From: Acridotheres tristis
Lineage: Eukaryota > Chordata > Aves > Passeriformes > Sturnidae
Assembly (NCBI GenBank): GCA_037013685.1
Contig: CM072897.1
Coordinates: forward strand, 20,658,143 to 20,722,142
Length of the DNA stretch: 64,000 bases
Reading direction: 5' to 3'
This document shows, piece after piece, positions 35,201 to 47,800 of this stretch (positions within the stretch are counted from its first letter, which is position 1; each line of letters opens with the position of its first letter). Position numbers and translations under genes: made by a program. A model generated the notes under the pieces. It worked only from the letters and a program-made list of their open reading frames with translations. It had not been told where the DNA came from and ran no database searches.

Positions 35201-38200
35201 AATACCCCACAATCTTAAATAAATAAAAAACCCACGCCCCAAACCCTTTGAAAGGTCCTACAAGATGACTCACACCTACAACAAACAGTGTGAGGAGAAG
35301 ACTGAAACACCTGGTTGGGCCATACTTTACATTTCACAATATGAGAGATTCCTCAGATCAACACTGCAAGATCCACCATACAACAACAACAACAACAAAT
35401 GAAAACTAAATGAAGTTTAACTAAGATCTGAAGAAGACAACCTTCAAACTTAGTACAGAATTACTGCATGACTCCTTGCAATGCTCTAACATTCCTAATG
35501 ACTAAGGTTAACTGCTTTGTGACAAGCTTGTGAACTCTGCCAGAGCATCTACTGGGACCAAGGGCTAAAGTGAGGAACAAAAAATGGATATCAATTTCAG
35601 AAGAACTGCACACCTATAGCATCTTTTGCACAAGCCACAGTTTGCTTTGTGGGAAGGAGATTTATTATTGCTATTTTAGGGAGATGACAACAAAGGTTAA
35701 GATTTCTTTATAGTCAGGGTCAGAAACTGAGCCAAGACCAGAATTCGGATCTTGTAACTGCAACTCCCTGTATCATAACCAGAAAAATGCCCTTTGGCAA
35801 ACTGCCCACAGCACTGAAGCAACACACAAGCATGTGGTCAGGAATCAGTGACTACCTTCTGGGTGTCAGCAGGACAGGACACAAGGCTGGCTCAGGCAGC
35901 CCTAGAGCACAGCTACAGACTGTTACCTTCACCTGCCATGAAAGTTTGTTTTCCTTAAGGCAAAATCTATTACAGAAAACCCATTGCTCCAGGGCTTCCG
36001 CAAAGCCCTTCACCACAGATCCTCCAGGATCTGCACCCTTTGTTGCAGAGGAAGGTGACCTGCTGACCACCACCACTTACCCTGATGTGCTTAGTACAAA
36101 GTTCTCCTGCTTCACAGCTCCTCCTGAGCCACTGGTGGGCAAAGCAAAGCGGTGGGAGGCCTCCTGCCCAAGAGAAGACACAGTGAGTGCTGGAGCATCT
36201 GCCTAGGCGCAGCACACCATGAGCCAGGAACAAAGATAATGTGGACACCAGCAAGTGGCTGAATATGTAGCAGTCACGTCTGCTAGCCTCCTGAAGTCCA
36301 CCAAGCAGAGCACTTGGATTTCATCCTACTGCAGGACTGGGGAAGCCCAGGAGAAGGCTCAGTGCACGCAACCCATAGCGAAAGGCATTTGGAAATCCCA
36401 CACGCTGGAGCTGGGCAGTGCCAGCAGAATCCCCAAGCTGCCCACAGAAGAAGCAGCAATCAAAAGCTCAGCTCTGCACACCCTCAGGCACCATGGTGTC
36501 TTATCACAGCTGGTCTTTACACATGAAGGAAGTCTGGGGAGAAAATTAACCCTCCCTAGCCCTCCACCTGGTTACACTGGCTGGTGATGCCCTTTACACA
36601 CTTCACCCTTAAAAATACAGTAAATTCTTCAAAATGGGTAGCATATATACAGGTATTGCAGTCTACTGTCACCTACTACTGACTCCAGTCCTGGGGTTTT
36701 GAGTAAGCACTATGGCACTCACACCTGCTCTGCCACTTGCCCCTCACCTCCACATTTTTGGCCCTGCTCTTCCATCACTCCATAACCTCCAAAAACCAGA
36801 GAGTGATAAGGGGCTGGGCCTGTTGAACACTGACCCAGCAGACAAACGGTGCAGTCTCAGTGCACACAAGTCCCTTTGGCCTGTTCACCATGGCTGGTTG
36901 GAAAGATTCGGCCCTGCAGTGCATGCTCAGGCTGGAGAAATGTGAGAAAAATGCTGCCCATCTGCTTTAGCTGAACATGTCAGGACTCTGAAAGGGGCAG
37001 GTACCAGCAGAGGAGTGGGCATGTTGAGGAAAGGACGGTTTTGAAGAAGGTGAGTGCATGCTAGTAATTACTGCACAAGTAGCAGCTGTCAGCTAAAGGC
37101 CATGTTGCTTGCACAACACATGTCAGAGCTACAGGCAGATCCAGATTCTCTGTTCCAGATAATATTGATATCTCAGGCAAATGTCTGGTAGATAGGTCTG
37201 GCTGCCTCCATGTGCCTTTTCAAAGCAGCTCCCAGCAGAATCAAGACCAGAGCAATTTTTGGGAAATCAGCTTTACTGGGAGTCCTCAGGAGCAGAGGGC
37301 AAGCAAGAACTAGGGACAGAACTGGACATGCATGGATGACCTTTCTGTGCAGCCTCTACCAAGATTTTTCCTGCAAGGGAAACCTATCACCATTCCTTAC
37401 ACAGAATGTCAAACAAAGCCACAACACAAAACTCAGACAAAAGTAACCTACCTTCAAAATGTCCTGCAGCTGTTTCAAAACAGCATGGACCTCTTCTTGT
37501 AAAAGCCATTTAAATTCTTCTTCCTATGTCATGGGACGATAGCAGTGGAATCATTAGACATCAAACACTGGAAGCAAATCTGTCAGACACGTGGGAAAAT
37601 TATGTAAGTTCTAAGTGTACTGCTGTTTCCATAATGTTTAAATAAAGGAGAACAAAAGATTTCTTCCTGATTTGTTGAAACACTTCAGTCTCTACATCTC
37701 CACTTCTCCACCCCAGTCCAATGAACTATCCTCATTCTTGCCCTGACTTTGTTTAAGAATCACACCAATCACTGTACCAAAAAACCTACAATTGAATGCA
37801 ACTTTCAGAACAAAGTAAAAATGCTACTGCTTCAAAAGCTGGGGCATCTTTTTAAGCTGTTGGGATGGACTCGCCTGGCTGCCAGACATATACCCAGCCT
37901 CCCTCACTGTGCCTTCCTCAGTGAGTCATAGGAGGAAATAAGATCATGGGCCAAGGTAAAGCTAGAGAGATTCACTACCAACTCCTGGTACAGGCAAAAC
38001 TGAATCAACTTGCAGACAAATTTGTTGCAAATCAGGTGGTGAGAAACAAAGACAAAAACTAAAATGAGCATTCCCCACCCCCATCCCCAGCATTTCCCCA
38101 AGCAACAGCAGTCCAAAACCAAAACAAATTAAACTGAAAAAGGGGTGAAGGGGGACACGGGCTGGGAACTTCCAATCATTGGGGCGAATTCAGTAATAAA

Positions 38201-40538
38201 CAAGTTTGGATCTGATGACTCAGTGCCTTGAGCCTCCATTGGCTGCTGCCACAGAGAGGCCTGTATAAAGCAGACCCTCAAAGCACATCTAATGTTCCTG
38301 TTAAACCATAAATGCCCATGCAGATCATCAAAGAAATGGGGAACAGAAGCAAGCATGGAACAAAGATTGCCGATAGTTGTCCTGTAAGAAAAGTTTTCCA
38401 TAGGGAGAGTTCTGAGCAGGTTGCCCACAGAAAAATAGGCAAGCTATGGTCAACTCAGAACTTTAAGCTTGCGGTTCCTCTGCCAGATGGTTCCTGTTCA
38501 CCATGAAAACACAACCCCCCACTGATGTGTCATCACCTTATGCAAGAGTTATCCCAACCAGTAGGACAAAGTCAAGTTTGTTTCAGCAAACATTTATCCA
38601 AGGCAGGCACACACAACAAAGCCAGGCAGAACTCCCAGTTATCCTTCAAAGTAGTTTGGGTGCAAGACCACTGACTTCAACCCTTTACCACTATTTTGGG
38701 TTTCTGGGAATTATACTGATCACAGAATGCTCTTAATTAGAAGGGACCCACATGGATCATGAAGTCCAAGTGTGGGCTCTGCACAGGACAGCCCCAAGAA
38801 TTCTACCATGAGCTTGAGAGTGTTGTCAAAACCCTCCTGAAATTTGTCAGGCAGGATGTTGTGACCACTACCCTGGAGAGCCTATTCCAGTGCCTGACCA
38901 CCCTCTGGGTGAAGAAACTTTTTCAAATATCAAGCCTAAACCTCCCCTGACAGAGCTCCATGCTGCTCCCTCAGATCCTGTCACTGATCACCAGAGAGAA
39001 GATGGATCTGCAGTTCTTTCACTCTGTAATGTTTGCTCTCCTCCAGGTTACCAAAGGAACCGTGATCCCACGGGTGCAGCAGATGTCTTTAGTACCTCCA
39101 ACACCAACCAGCACCATGCAGTTGTTTCTATTCAAAATGCCCATTGGTGTCTTTCTTCCCTTTAATTACAGAAAGAAATCTCCCTTCCTCTGCCCATTAA
39201 TTTTGGACTAAGTCAAGTTCATGCATATCTGTGCACCGCACAGTTGTATTTTTGGAGAATGCTGGTCATACTCCTCTAAACCATACGGCATTAGAAAAAT
39301 CCGTTTTCCTATGTGGCTTTCCACCCAGACCGATGGATCTCTGAACCCCTTCTCCAGACAGGAGATTTCATTCCTCCTCGGAGATCCTGTCCTGGGGAGG
39401 CAGCAATGACAACGGCTCCACGCTGTCCCCACTGCTACCAGACCACTAGTGTGATAATTGATAAAAGATTCATGTTAATCACAAAAGCATTGGGGTTTGT
39501 ATAAAGCAGAATACTAAGCTCTGAAGTGAAGCATGGACTATAGCTAGAATTCTGTTTAAAATCACCTTGTTATATTATGTTATGTTTTCCAAATAAGTTG
39601 CATCTACTACCAGCTTGCAAAATCAGACTTTCCGATAGCCTTTTCTGCCTCTGTCTGATCAATGCTGCCTATCTCAAGGACCAGACTTCCAGAATTTTGC
39701 TGGTAGTTATTATCTACAAAGACTAGATGGTTATCTGTGAAACTGACTATCGCTGGAGATTTTGTAAACTGAGATAAGGATGTTTATTCGACCACCACAG
39801 GTTACCTGTCAAAATTGTGACAGCTAAAGAACCAAAAATTATTGATTACGGCGAGAAACCATAGTATAAGAACAGGCTATGGGCAGGGGTTCAGTGAAGC
39901 GTAGAGTGGGCGGTGACCCCTCACGTTCCCCAGCGCGCTGCTTGCTCTATCTATATCAAATAAAGCAATCTAAATTTTGCTGAATATCGAGACTTTTGTC
40001 TCTCATTTATAACATTAGGGCGGCTCGGGCACCCGCCACGTGCGGGGCGGTTCAGCGGGACACCAAGGCCAAAGGGCACATTCACAGCGTGCCAGGAGCA
40101 GGGCGGCCCCGGCCTTACCACCCCACCCCCACCCGGCCCATCGGAGGAGCGGCGCCGGTGGCAGAGACCCAGGCGCCGCTGGTGGGCGAGGCGGGAGGAG
40201 GCCGCGGCCTCCGAGCCACGCGGCGACGGAGCCCAGGCACCAGCCTGAAAGCCCGGGCCGACAGGACAGCCGGAACTTGGGAAGTCACGGCAGCTGTTCT
40301 AGGGCTCGGCCTGGACAGCCCCCGCACAACGCTCGGCCCGGACCCGGGCGCACGGGAGGGCCTTGCCACCATCCCGTGGCTCCCCGCCCGAGGCTGACCA
40401 GACAGAAAGAGCCTGCGGAGGCCCAGCAGTGCTGTCAGGCACAGGGCGAGGCCACTGCCACTCGCCCTGGCCCCGCCGAGCGCCCGCTCGACTCACCAGC
40501 ACCGCCCGCTCCCCCTGGCTCGCCATCGCTGCCGCCAT
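26287..40538 (-). CDS. ROGDI: ROGDI, leucine-zipper-type atypical V-ATPase regulator (complete, 11 coding exons)
   Basis: Coding exons on the minus strand are 40538-40497, 37523-37452, 36163-36081, 34765-34711, 34202-34122, 31844-31749, 30479-30381, 29903-29790, 27454-27405, 26947-26821 and 26328-26287. All junctions are GT-AG and keep phase, giving 286 residues against 287 in human. The protein starts [14 protein letters not shown], continues with the helical [19 protein letters not shown], holds the conserved [20 protein letters not shown] and [14 protein letters not shown] segments, and ends SSYWNYRPY. The start ATG lies in a CpG island and matches the position of the human start. ROGDI associates with the rabconnectin-3 proteins (DMXL1/2, WDR7) that promote assembly of V1 with V0 of the vacuolar H+-ATPase; human loss causes Kohlschutter-Tonz syndrome. 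That role is family knowledge. No frameshift or missing exon is seen. Introns 9, 8 and 1 carry repeats. Confidence 0.97.
27806..28620 (+). mobile_element. Solo LTR-like element in ROGDI intron 9, antisense to the gene
   Basis: It begins TGTGACCAGGGG and holds two sets of tandem repeats in its U3-like part: the 66-bp array, and a 40-bp pair at 28,117-28,196 (CATTG.GTCCCACTG). TAGATAAAATC follows. A variant polyadenylation region AGTAAAGGACTGCTATTCC near 28,526 leads into a U5-like end. Its left TG edge and its right limit are estimates. Confidence 0.65.
27845..28055 (+). repeat. 66-bp tandem repeat inside the LTR U3
   Basis: CCAGGTGGGGCAGTGTTC starts at 27,845, 27,911, 27,977 and (as ACAGGTGGGG) 28,042, so three full copies and part of a fourth. 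The full copies differ at one or two bases. Repeats of this kind in U3 often act as enhancers. Confidence 0.9.
28621..29376 (+). mobile_element. Second, related LTR fragment directly downstream
   Basis: Its R/U5 part (TTAGTAAAGAACAGTTATTCC, then TTTTGCCTGAAAGCCTCTGA) is a diverged relative of 28,520-28,600, but its U3-like part (28,680-29,090) is different and GC-rich. The terminal U5 segment is doubled: CCTGTCTTTCAAACCAAGACA near 29,283 recurs as CCTGTCTTTCAAACCAGGACA near 29,357. It ends in ACA. Confidence 0.6.
34622..34648 (+). repeat. (CCCT)n microsatellite
   Basis: About seven units of CCCT in ROGDI intron 4, immediately left of exon 4. Confidence 0.95.
38718..39120 (-). mobile_element. 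CR1 LINE 3' end in ROGDI intron 1, sense to the gene
   Basis: It begins at the left with ATCACAGAATGCTCTTAATTAG.AGGGACC, the reverse complement of a CR1 tail, and continues with CTGGAGAGCCTATTCCAGTG, ACCCTCTGGGTGAAGAA and CTCCCTCAGATCCTGTCACT, a typical CR1 3' region pointing left. Confidence 0.88.
39450..40014 (+). mobile_element. Solo LTR in ROGDI intron 1, antisense to the gene
   Basis: It runs from TGTGATAATTG to CATTTATAACA. A TATA-like AGTATAAGAAC lies near 39,862 and AATAAAGC near 39,961, followed by a T-rich R/U5 end (GACTTTTGTCTCTC), as in avian ERV LTRs. Flanks read ACTAG on the left and TTAGG on the right, so a short target-site duplication is possible but not exact. The right edge touches the ROGDI CpG island, about 480 bases from the exon 1 donor. 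Confidence 0.78.
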
Positions 40539-40700
40539 CCCGACCCTGCAGGCCCCGCCCCCGGCACCCCGCGCGCACGGCCCAGCAGCGCTGATTGGGC
40601 AGCGCCGCTTTCCTCGCCGTCAGCGGGGGCGGGGCCATCGGTGCCGCACACCCCCCGAGCCTGGCGCTGCTGCAAGACGAGTCTGACCTGCGTGCCCCCA
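40020..40700 (-). promoter_or_regulatory. ROGDI: CpG-island promoter of ROGDI
   Basis: Dense CpG sequence covering exon 1. On the minus strand, upstream of the ATG at 40,538, there are two GC boxes (GGGGCGGGGCC at about 40,551-40,561 and CCGCCCCCGC at about 40,624-40,635) and a CCAAT box (CCCAATCAG, 40,592-40,600) between them. No TATA box is seen. The transcription start is probably between about 40,545 and 40,590. Confidence 0.8.
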
Positions 40701-41215
40701 GCAGAGCGCACAGCGGCGAGGATCAAACCGTGTAATACTCAGAAATTAGTGAAGACGTGGAAGTCTCATCACTTCTTAAAATAAATACATTTATCCTGGC
40801 AATGAGGTCTTTGCACAGAAGTCGGAGAGTTCCTTTCACACTGTACTGCGAGCATAGCAGTGAGGGTATAGCATCTTCACCACACCAGCCCCTGGGGGGT
40901 GAGAGATGGGAATGATCCTTCATACTCAGGGTAGGGAAAGCTTCCAACAGCCCCAGTTCCTGCTGCAAGCACAGCTCTCGACTTCCTAGCTGTTACTTTT
41001 AATGACAGTGCTCCAAAAGAGTGCTTCCTCTGGCACCTATAACACTGCACCTGAAATCCACTCTCCTCTACACTTTGTTTGAGCCTCGGGCCTCAGGGCA
41101 GGAACAGCTACTGTTGTCCAGATGTCTGATTATCCACAAGCAGTATTCAGAGCTTGTAAATGTTTCAGTTAAGGATCATCTCTTAGAATATCCAAAGCAC
41201 TGCTGAGTTACTATT

Positions 41216-41310
41216 CACAGAATCATGGGATGGCTGGGGTTGAGAGTATCCTTAATGCTCATCTTGTTTCACCCTCCTGCGATGGACAGGAATCTTCCAC
41301 TGGACTCAAA
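41216..41310 (-). mobile_element. CR1 LINE tail fragment
   Basis: TCACAGAATCATGGGATGGCTGGGGTTG followed by TCATCTTGTTTCACCCTCCTGC..TGGACAGGAATCTTCCACT is the reverse complement of a CR1 3' end. It lies between GLYR1 and ROGDI. Confidence 0.75.
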
Positions 41311-41639
41311 AAACCCCAAATGCCAGAAGAATAGATATCCCAGCCCAAAACTTAATAGAAGTTGTCATCACCAGAACATTAAAACCAAGTATCCTCCTCT
41401 CATCCCAGATGCATGCAGCCCTCTGCATACGGAGCATGGAATTTATCCAAACTCATTCTCTGTAATGCCTCACTGACAGTTCCAGGCTTCAGCAACGACT
41501 GAAGTGCTCTCAGGATTACCTGGTTTTCAGCAGCTCTGAGTTTCTAATGGTCTGAGGAACACATACTTCCTTAATGCTCCAAGACAGCTCTGACAGGCTT
41601 TAGAAAATGCCACAAGAACATTCTGTTACCAAGAAAGGT

Positions 41640-44600
41640 TTTATTCTTTTCGCCAGTAGCTTTGTTAATTGCACCAAAAAAACCCAAAAAAAAACCCACC
41701 CAAAACTTTGCCATTTAAACATTTTCACACATCCTATTCTGAATGACAAATGTTAATTAAAAACAAGGCAGGAAAATAAAAATTCACAACCTTAATAAAC
41801 TACGGGATATATCATCGAGGAAAAAGGAAACTGTTTTTCTTACAAGCTTTTCACAAGTGTCACATTTTCTCTTTAAAAAGGAGGGAGTCAAAAAAAAGCA
41901 AACTTCTAAAACAAATCTTCATAAAAAGAAACTTTACAGAATTTTCAACCATATTAGGACAACATTAACTAGCCAGTTTTATTAGAGCATCTCTCAGTCC
42001 ACTGCGCTTCCCCCACTTCCCTCCCCCAAGTATCAGGCCTAGGAACAGACTCAAATCCATATTCTAAGGCTACAGACATAAATACAAGAATCTGAGTGAG
42101 ACTGACAGCAATCTCAACCAGCATCTGGAACAGTCTGGATTCCCCCATTTCCATCCCTCTTCACAGCCACATGAGAGCTCTTGGTGTCCTCCTGCTCCTC
42201 CTGGGCACACCTGTGACTGCACAGCTGTCCAGGCAGGACTGCAGCCACTCTACAGCCACCCACAACGGCTGAAAGCTGCGGTTAGATCCTCCCAGGATAA
42301 ATTAGTGTTGAACTAGTCCACATCTGCCACTCCCACAGAAATAACCATCTCCATTCTGGGAACTACAGTATTTCTAGAAACAAACCCTACAGCAGTGAGC
42401 TGCCTAGGGACTGGTCCTTTGAATTCATTACGAAATACCTGTCACAGGACTTGAGAGCTCCTTTGGCATTCTCTCTGTATCCGGAGGCAACACGAACTAA
42501 CAAAGATCCTCCATTACCTCTGCTCACACCCATTCACCGTCACTCTAGCCCAAGAGGGCAGGGACAGTGGGGTATGTCACTAAACTAGCTCAGCAGTTCA
42601 CTTTCAACTGCACATGGGACAGTACCTCCTTCTTCCTCTCAAAAGATTTTTTTCCTTTAGTCTCATCTCCTGTCCCCAAACCCACAACTTCCCTCAGATG
42701 CCCTCAATGTGTAATTCATATAAGAGACTTTTTTTACTGCGGCATGTGTAACAAAGGATTTCAGATACTAACAGTGGAGTTGTGGGTAACGAACAGTGTG
42801 CCATAGCAGGTCAATGGCTAGCTATCCTGGCGATTTTATGTGCCTTTAATGTAAATACCTACATGCAGAATGGCAGTGGCATTGCCAAAGGAACATAGGT
42901 GTAGAACTACCATCACTCACACGCAGTGGCCAACAGGCAGTGAGGTCTGACAGCTCTGTTGCCAGGTGTTCACCACAGGACATAAGTAATGCAGAATACA
43001 GCATTATCCCACAAGGAACAGTCATCACAGGAGGTGAGATACTCAAAGTAACATTTACAGCATGAGGCATTAGATGGGATTCAAAATGAGTATGTGACAC
43101 TCTCTTGACAAGGTGCCCCTGAACCATATGCACATGCTGCACAAAGCAGGACTGGTAAGAAATCCTAACCCAGGGGAAATTTCCTTACACAGCCATTAAG
43201 TTCCTAGGAGAAAAATAAGGTGATAAGGTGGCAAGGGGCAGATGTCAGGAACACAGCCTTATTTGAATCTGTCTTCTTTCCTTTCAGAATCCCAGCCCAA
43301 AGGAGGAAGGAGATTGTACAACTAGGTGATTTTGGCCAAAGTTTCTCACTGTCATTTTTATAACACTCGAATTTAAAATGCAAGAACACTCCCAAAAGGC
43401 TAGTACTGAGAATTGGGGAAAAAAAAAAAAAAAACCAAACAAACTAAAAACCAAGCCACACTCTGTGCATTTTTAGTGACAGGCATCCTTTGGACTCTGG
43501 GTTGCTCTGCTATCTACATTGAGAACATCTCTGATCTCTAGCCTTGGCATCTGCAGTTCATGTCACCCATCTCTAGACGAAAGCTTAGCAGTGGTCTTAG
43601 CCTCCCCAGTTTCAGTTACTGGTCTTTCTAGAAGTTGGTATCTGGCCACAAACAGAGTTCACAGATACAGGGAGAAGGTATATGCTGTGCTATCTTGTAC
43701 CTAAAGTAATAACACTAAGAACATGTATGGAAAATCCGACATGTATAAAGATCACTAGTCAGTACACAAAAGTATCCCAGTGAGGTAGGTAACCATCACC
43801 CACCTTTATAGATGGGCAAACAGGCTGAGAGATGTGACAACCATGCAAAGGCCAGAGAGCGTGGAAAGGAGCTCGGGAATCTCAATCTCTTGGATCATTC
43901 TTCTGTCCCCTTTCAGACTCACCACTCTGCTTGTGACACTGCTGTAATCCAAGACACCTTTGTAATTATTGACTACAAGTGTTAAAAAAAACAAGTAGTA
44001 ACATAACATAAGCTAAGGCCCGGAACAAGTAAACTCTCTAGTTTTATAGGTGCTCTTGCAGTTTTCTATGCAAACATGTTACTTTCTGATGATGTTTTGG
44101 ATGGGCTATGATAAGCCTTTCAGGAGTCTCATTGACATTGGCATTCTCCTATTTTCAGTACAGTGTTCCCTAAGCTGGAGTTGTCTGTACAGGGGAAGAC
44201 ATGGATGCAACATCTTGTCTTTAACAGTACAGGAATTCCTCCATCAAGGTGCTGGGGAAGTGGAAGTCTAAAAAGAAACTGAATCAAGACAGTGTTGCAC
44301 TCAACTCCCCTTACCCTCTGGAACTGCCCTTATCCTCCATGGGAGGTGCTTTGTTCTGTAACAGTGGCTAATTAGCAGGAATGCTCCTCACCTTACTTGG
44401 GACCAAGGACTCAAGTGATATTCACAGGTAGATGGGATGTATGTCACCCTGTCCCCTTGATGCAGAAAGTCCAACACTTGCATTATTTCACAGCAAAAGA
44501 GAAAAGGGATTGCTAGAAACAGCATCTTGGACAAGCAAACAAAGAGGAAAATTAAAGTAGCCAAGCAGCAGATTTCTGGCAGAGTTGCCTCAGAGCTTCT

Positions 44601-44844
44601 GAACAATTGCCGCCATTCCGTCTCATGACTGTCAGTGCATGGCATGGATTTTTCTAATTAGACTGCAACAATTCGAGTCCCCTCCTCCCCCCTCCTGCCG
44701 CAGTGGAAGGCTTACTGCAGCAGGTCTTAAAGTTTGTGTATAAAAGGAAATGGAAAGACAGAGATGGACTGGTCCAGAGTTAAAACCCAGTATCATAATA
44801 ATATTAATCGATAATCATCATATGAACAGTAAGAAGGGTGCAGC
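41640..44844 (-). terminator. GLYR1: GLYR1 3' untranslated region (end estimated)
   Basis: Minus-strand AATAAA signals occur at 41,983-41,978 and 41,645-41,640, giving an untranslated region of about 2.9 or 3.2 kb. No other gene or repeat is evident between the stop codon and these signals, apart from short A-rich runs such as the one at 43,420-43,434. Confidence 0.45.
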
Positions 44845-47800
44845 CTAATGGATGTAGGCCCTGTACACTGCAGACATGTCGTTGTCAGATTGGTCCAATG
44901 CTTTTGCTCGTTTATAGACCTAAAGAGAAATCAGAAAAGGATCAGAGCCTGCTCTTGTGTGAAGCCTTTTCCCAGCAGAAAAACTCCTTTGCTGACTATT
45001 GCAACCAGAGAACTGCACAGTATGCCAAATAATTCAAGCGCAGATCAGAAAATGCCAGGTCTGTGTTTCCTCATGTAACATTCTAAGGGTCTCTACAATC
45101 AAAACAAATCCAGTGCCACCCTAGTCAAAATATATTTCAATCACTTTTCCCTTGTCTTAGAGACGATGTAATTCTTAGAACCGTGTCTCTGGTTGACAAA
45201 TGGCTCTGTTGAATAAATGCTGAAGAACACATCTGAACACTGAACAACTCTTACCTCATTGGCAGCAGCTGCCATTGGAGTTGGGTGGTTGACAGAATCG
45301 CCCAGTGCAATAGCTAATCTAAGATCCTTCTGTATGTATTTCAGGTAGAAATCAGGTTTAAAGTTTCCTTGCAAGATATCTGTGGAGAGGAACCCATGCA
45401 AAAAGTAAGCACGACAAAAGTAAGCCAAGCCCATGCTGCAGGGGGCTGCAATTCAACACCAATCTCCCTTACCATTGCTGATCACTACTTTTAGTTCTCC
45501 TGTTTCTCTACTCTCTATCTTCATCTGGCAACAGCAGATAGTATCACTACTGCCCACTGACAAAGTGAGCTCAGATTTCTAAGCAGCTTGCCCTCCACTT
45601 CACTTGTTACCCTGCCCCAATGAAATCCTAACTTAAGCCCTAAGCAGTCCTAACTCAGATTCTCAGAAGTTCTAGCCATGAACGGGAAGGAATGGGAACT
45701 CAACTCTTCATTTCCAGAATGCTTAAAATAACCATAATCTCAGGCTGATGAAGATGGGACAGTTATTTTCTACCTTTTGCCACTACCTGAAAGGCTGCTA
45801 GATTGTAAAAAATGACCTCTAAGAAAACAATGTAAGAAAACTTTACTTTGGCACTTCTGGTCCAGGAAGATGCTGGCAAGTTGTCCCTGATTGAGGATAT
45901 CCAGAAGGGTCTGCTGGGACTGGCCAGTCACTTGAGCCAAAGTCAGTCCTTCTGCTATTGTTGCCATGAAGCTGCCTTGGACCATGTTCACAATCAGCAT
46001 CATCTTGGCAGCATTGCCTACTTCACCTGGGAGCAAGACACACCATTGGGATTCCTCCAGAAGAGAAACAGCAGCCCTGCTTCCCCAGCCCACACAGCAG
46101 TAACACTGCTAGACTCCTGGCATCAAGCACTTGGCAGCTCTCCCTTGCCCTGAAAGACTTCAGAAAATATCCCCATTTTCCAACCACTCAAAAAAAGGGA
46201 AAAATCGTAAGAAAACACAAATTAAAACCAAAAGCATCACAGACCCTCTAAAACGAGCCAGTATTCAAAAAAGAAACTGTAGCCTGCAGGCTCTGAGACT
46301 GGCCAAGTTCCAGAGGAGCAGGCCAGTTTCCCACACTGCCCACAGAGAAAAGAAAAAGATGTCATATACATCTCAGACTCCTTGCTGACATTTCCAGTCC
46401 TTGCACTAAGAAACTGCTATCAGGCCCTCCATGTTTCAATTACCTAGGAAAAAAGAGGTTTTCCCCATGGCTTGGAAACAGCTGCTGCAATCCTCATATA
46501 AACCCCTGTCACCAGCTGCCAGGATCACAAGCATTCCATCATTAGAGAGCTGCTGGTTTCCTGAGACTGGTGCTTCCAGAAAGCGACCACCTCGGGACAC
46601 TATGACCTGGGAGAAGAGCATCTCTGGTTAGCTGTGCATGAACAGTAGCAAGAACATCATTTAGGGCATTCCTGTCCCTAAGGACAGAATTTTAAAGCAG
46701 AACACATAGCTCCAAAACATAATCAGGAGAGGAAAGCACCAACGTGATGTATCACACTGTATCCTGCAAAGAGTGCTTAAGACCAAAAGTTGACCTCACA
46801 CTCCAGGCAAGATCCTCCTGCGCCCATCACTACTGTGCACATTTTAAGCAGCTGAACTGACATGCTTTAGTCATGGCACTCTATACTGGCTAAGGGATCA
46901 ATGCTGAAGGTATGTATGTGGCATAAGAATCCCAAAAGATTGATCATTATATTTCCTCCTCTTTTGCAGAGAGGAAAGGCCTTTGACAGATCTCTTCAGC
47001 CAGACATTTACCAATATGGGTGATCTTCATTCTCTGAATTGATGTTATGCATTAGTGCATCACGAACATGTCTACTTAAAACATTAGCAAAACCAGCTCC
47101 CCTTCCTTGTAAAACCACACACGCTGCCTTAGAGCAGTGGGGAACAATCAAGATGCCAAAAAGAAATCACAGATTCCACAGCAGAAGTAATCAGAACACC
47201 TCTACAGAAATCATATAATAATATTTCTGTAGAATGAAATGTGAAGACATTAATTTTCCCAACCAGAACATTTAAACTGGGCAGATTATGCATTTTATCA
47301 GTCATTAATCCAGACAGTGTTTTACCCTCCAGTTTGCCACAGAATACCAACCTGTCCACAAATATTTCTTAGGGGATTGAAATTTGGCTATCTGTTTGCA
47401 CTGGTGTCAGGTAATAGCTCTGCCAAATTTACAGGCTTTGCTGGTATCACCAGGGAACATCTCATCCAACACTGTTGGCTTGTCAAGATTTGACATGTTA
47501 TTTTGTCTTGTTTGCCTGGAACTTGAGAAGACGCCCAAAGACCTCTAAAAGCAGTTTTATTACCAACAGGTAATAAAGTGAGTGACTGAAGCAACACAAA
47601 CTGCAGAACTGCTGCTGAATGAACTGCTGCTGTTAAGAAGCTCAGTTCAGTGATTACCTGGGCCAGCTCTGTGACTGTATCTGCATCCACCGTGGACATA
47701 TCCACGTAACATTTTCCTGGGCGAATCCCCTGCAACACTCCACTTGGACCAAGCACCAGCTGTGGAGAACAGAAGAGCGGTAAAGCAATAGGGTGTCTGC

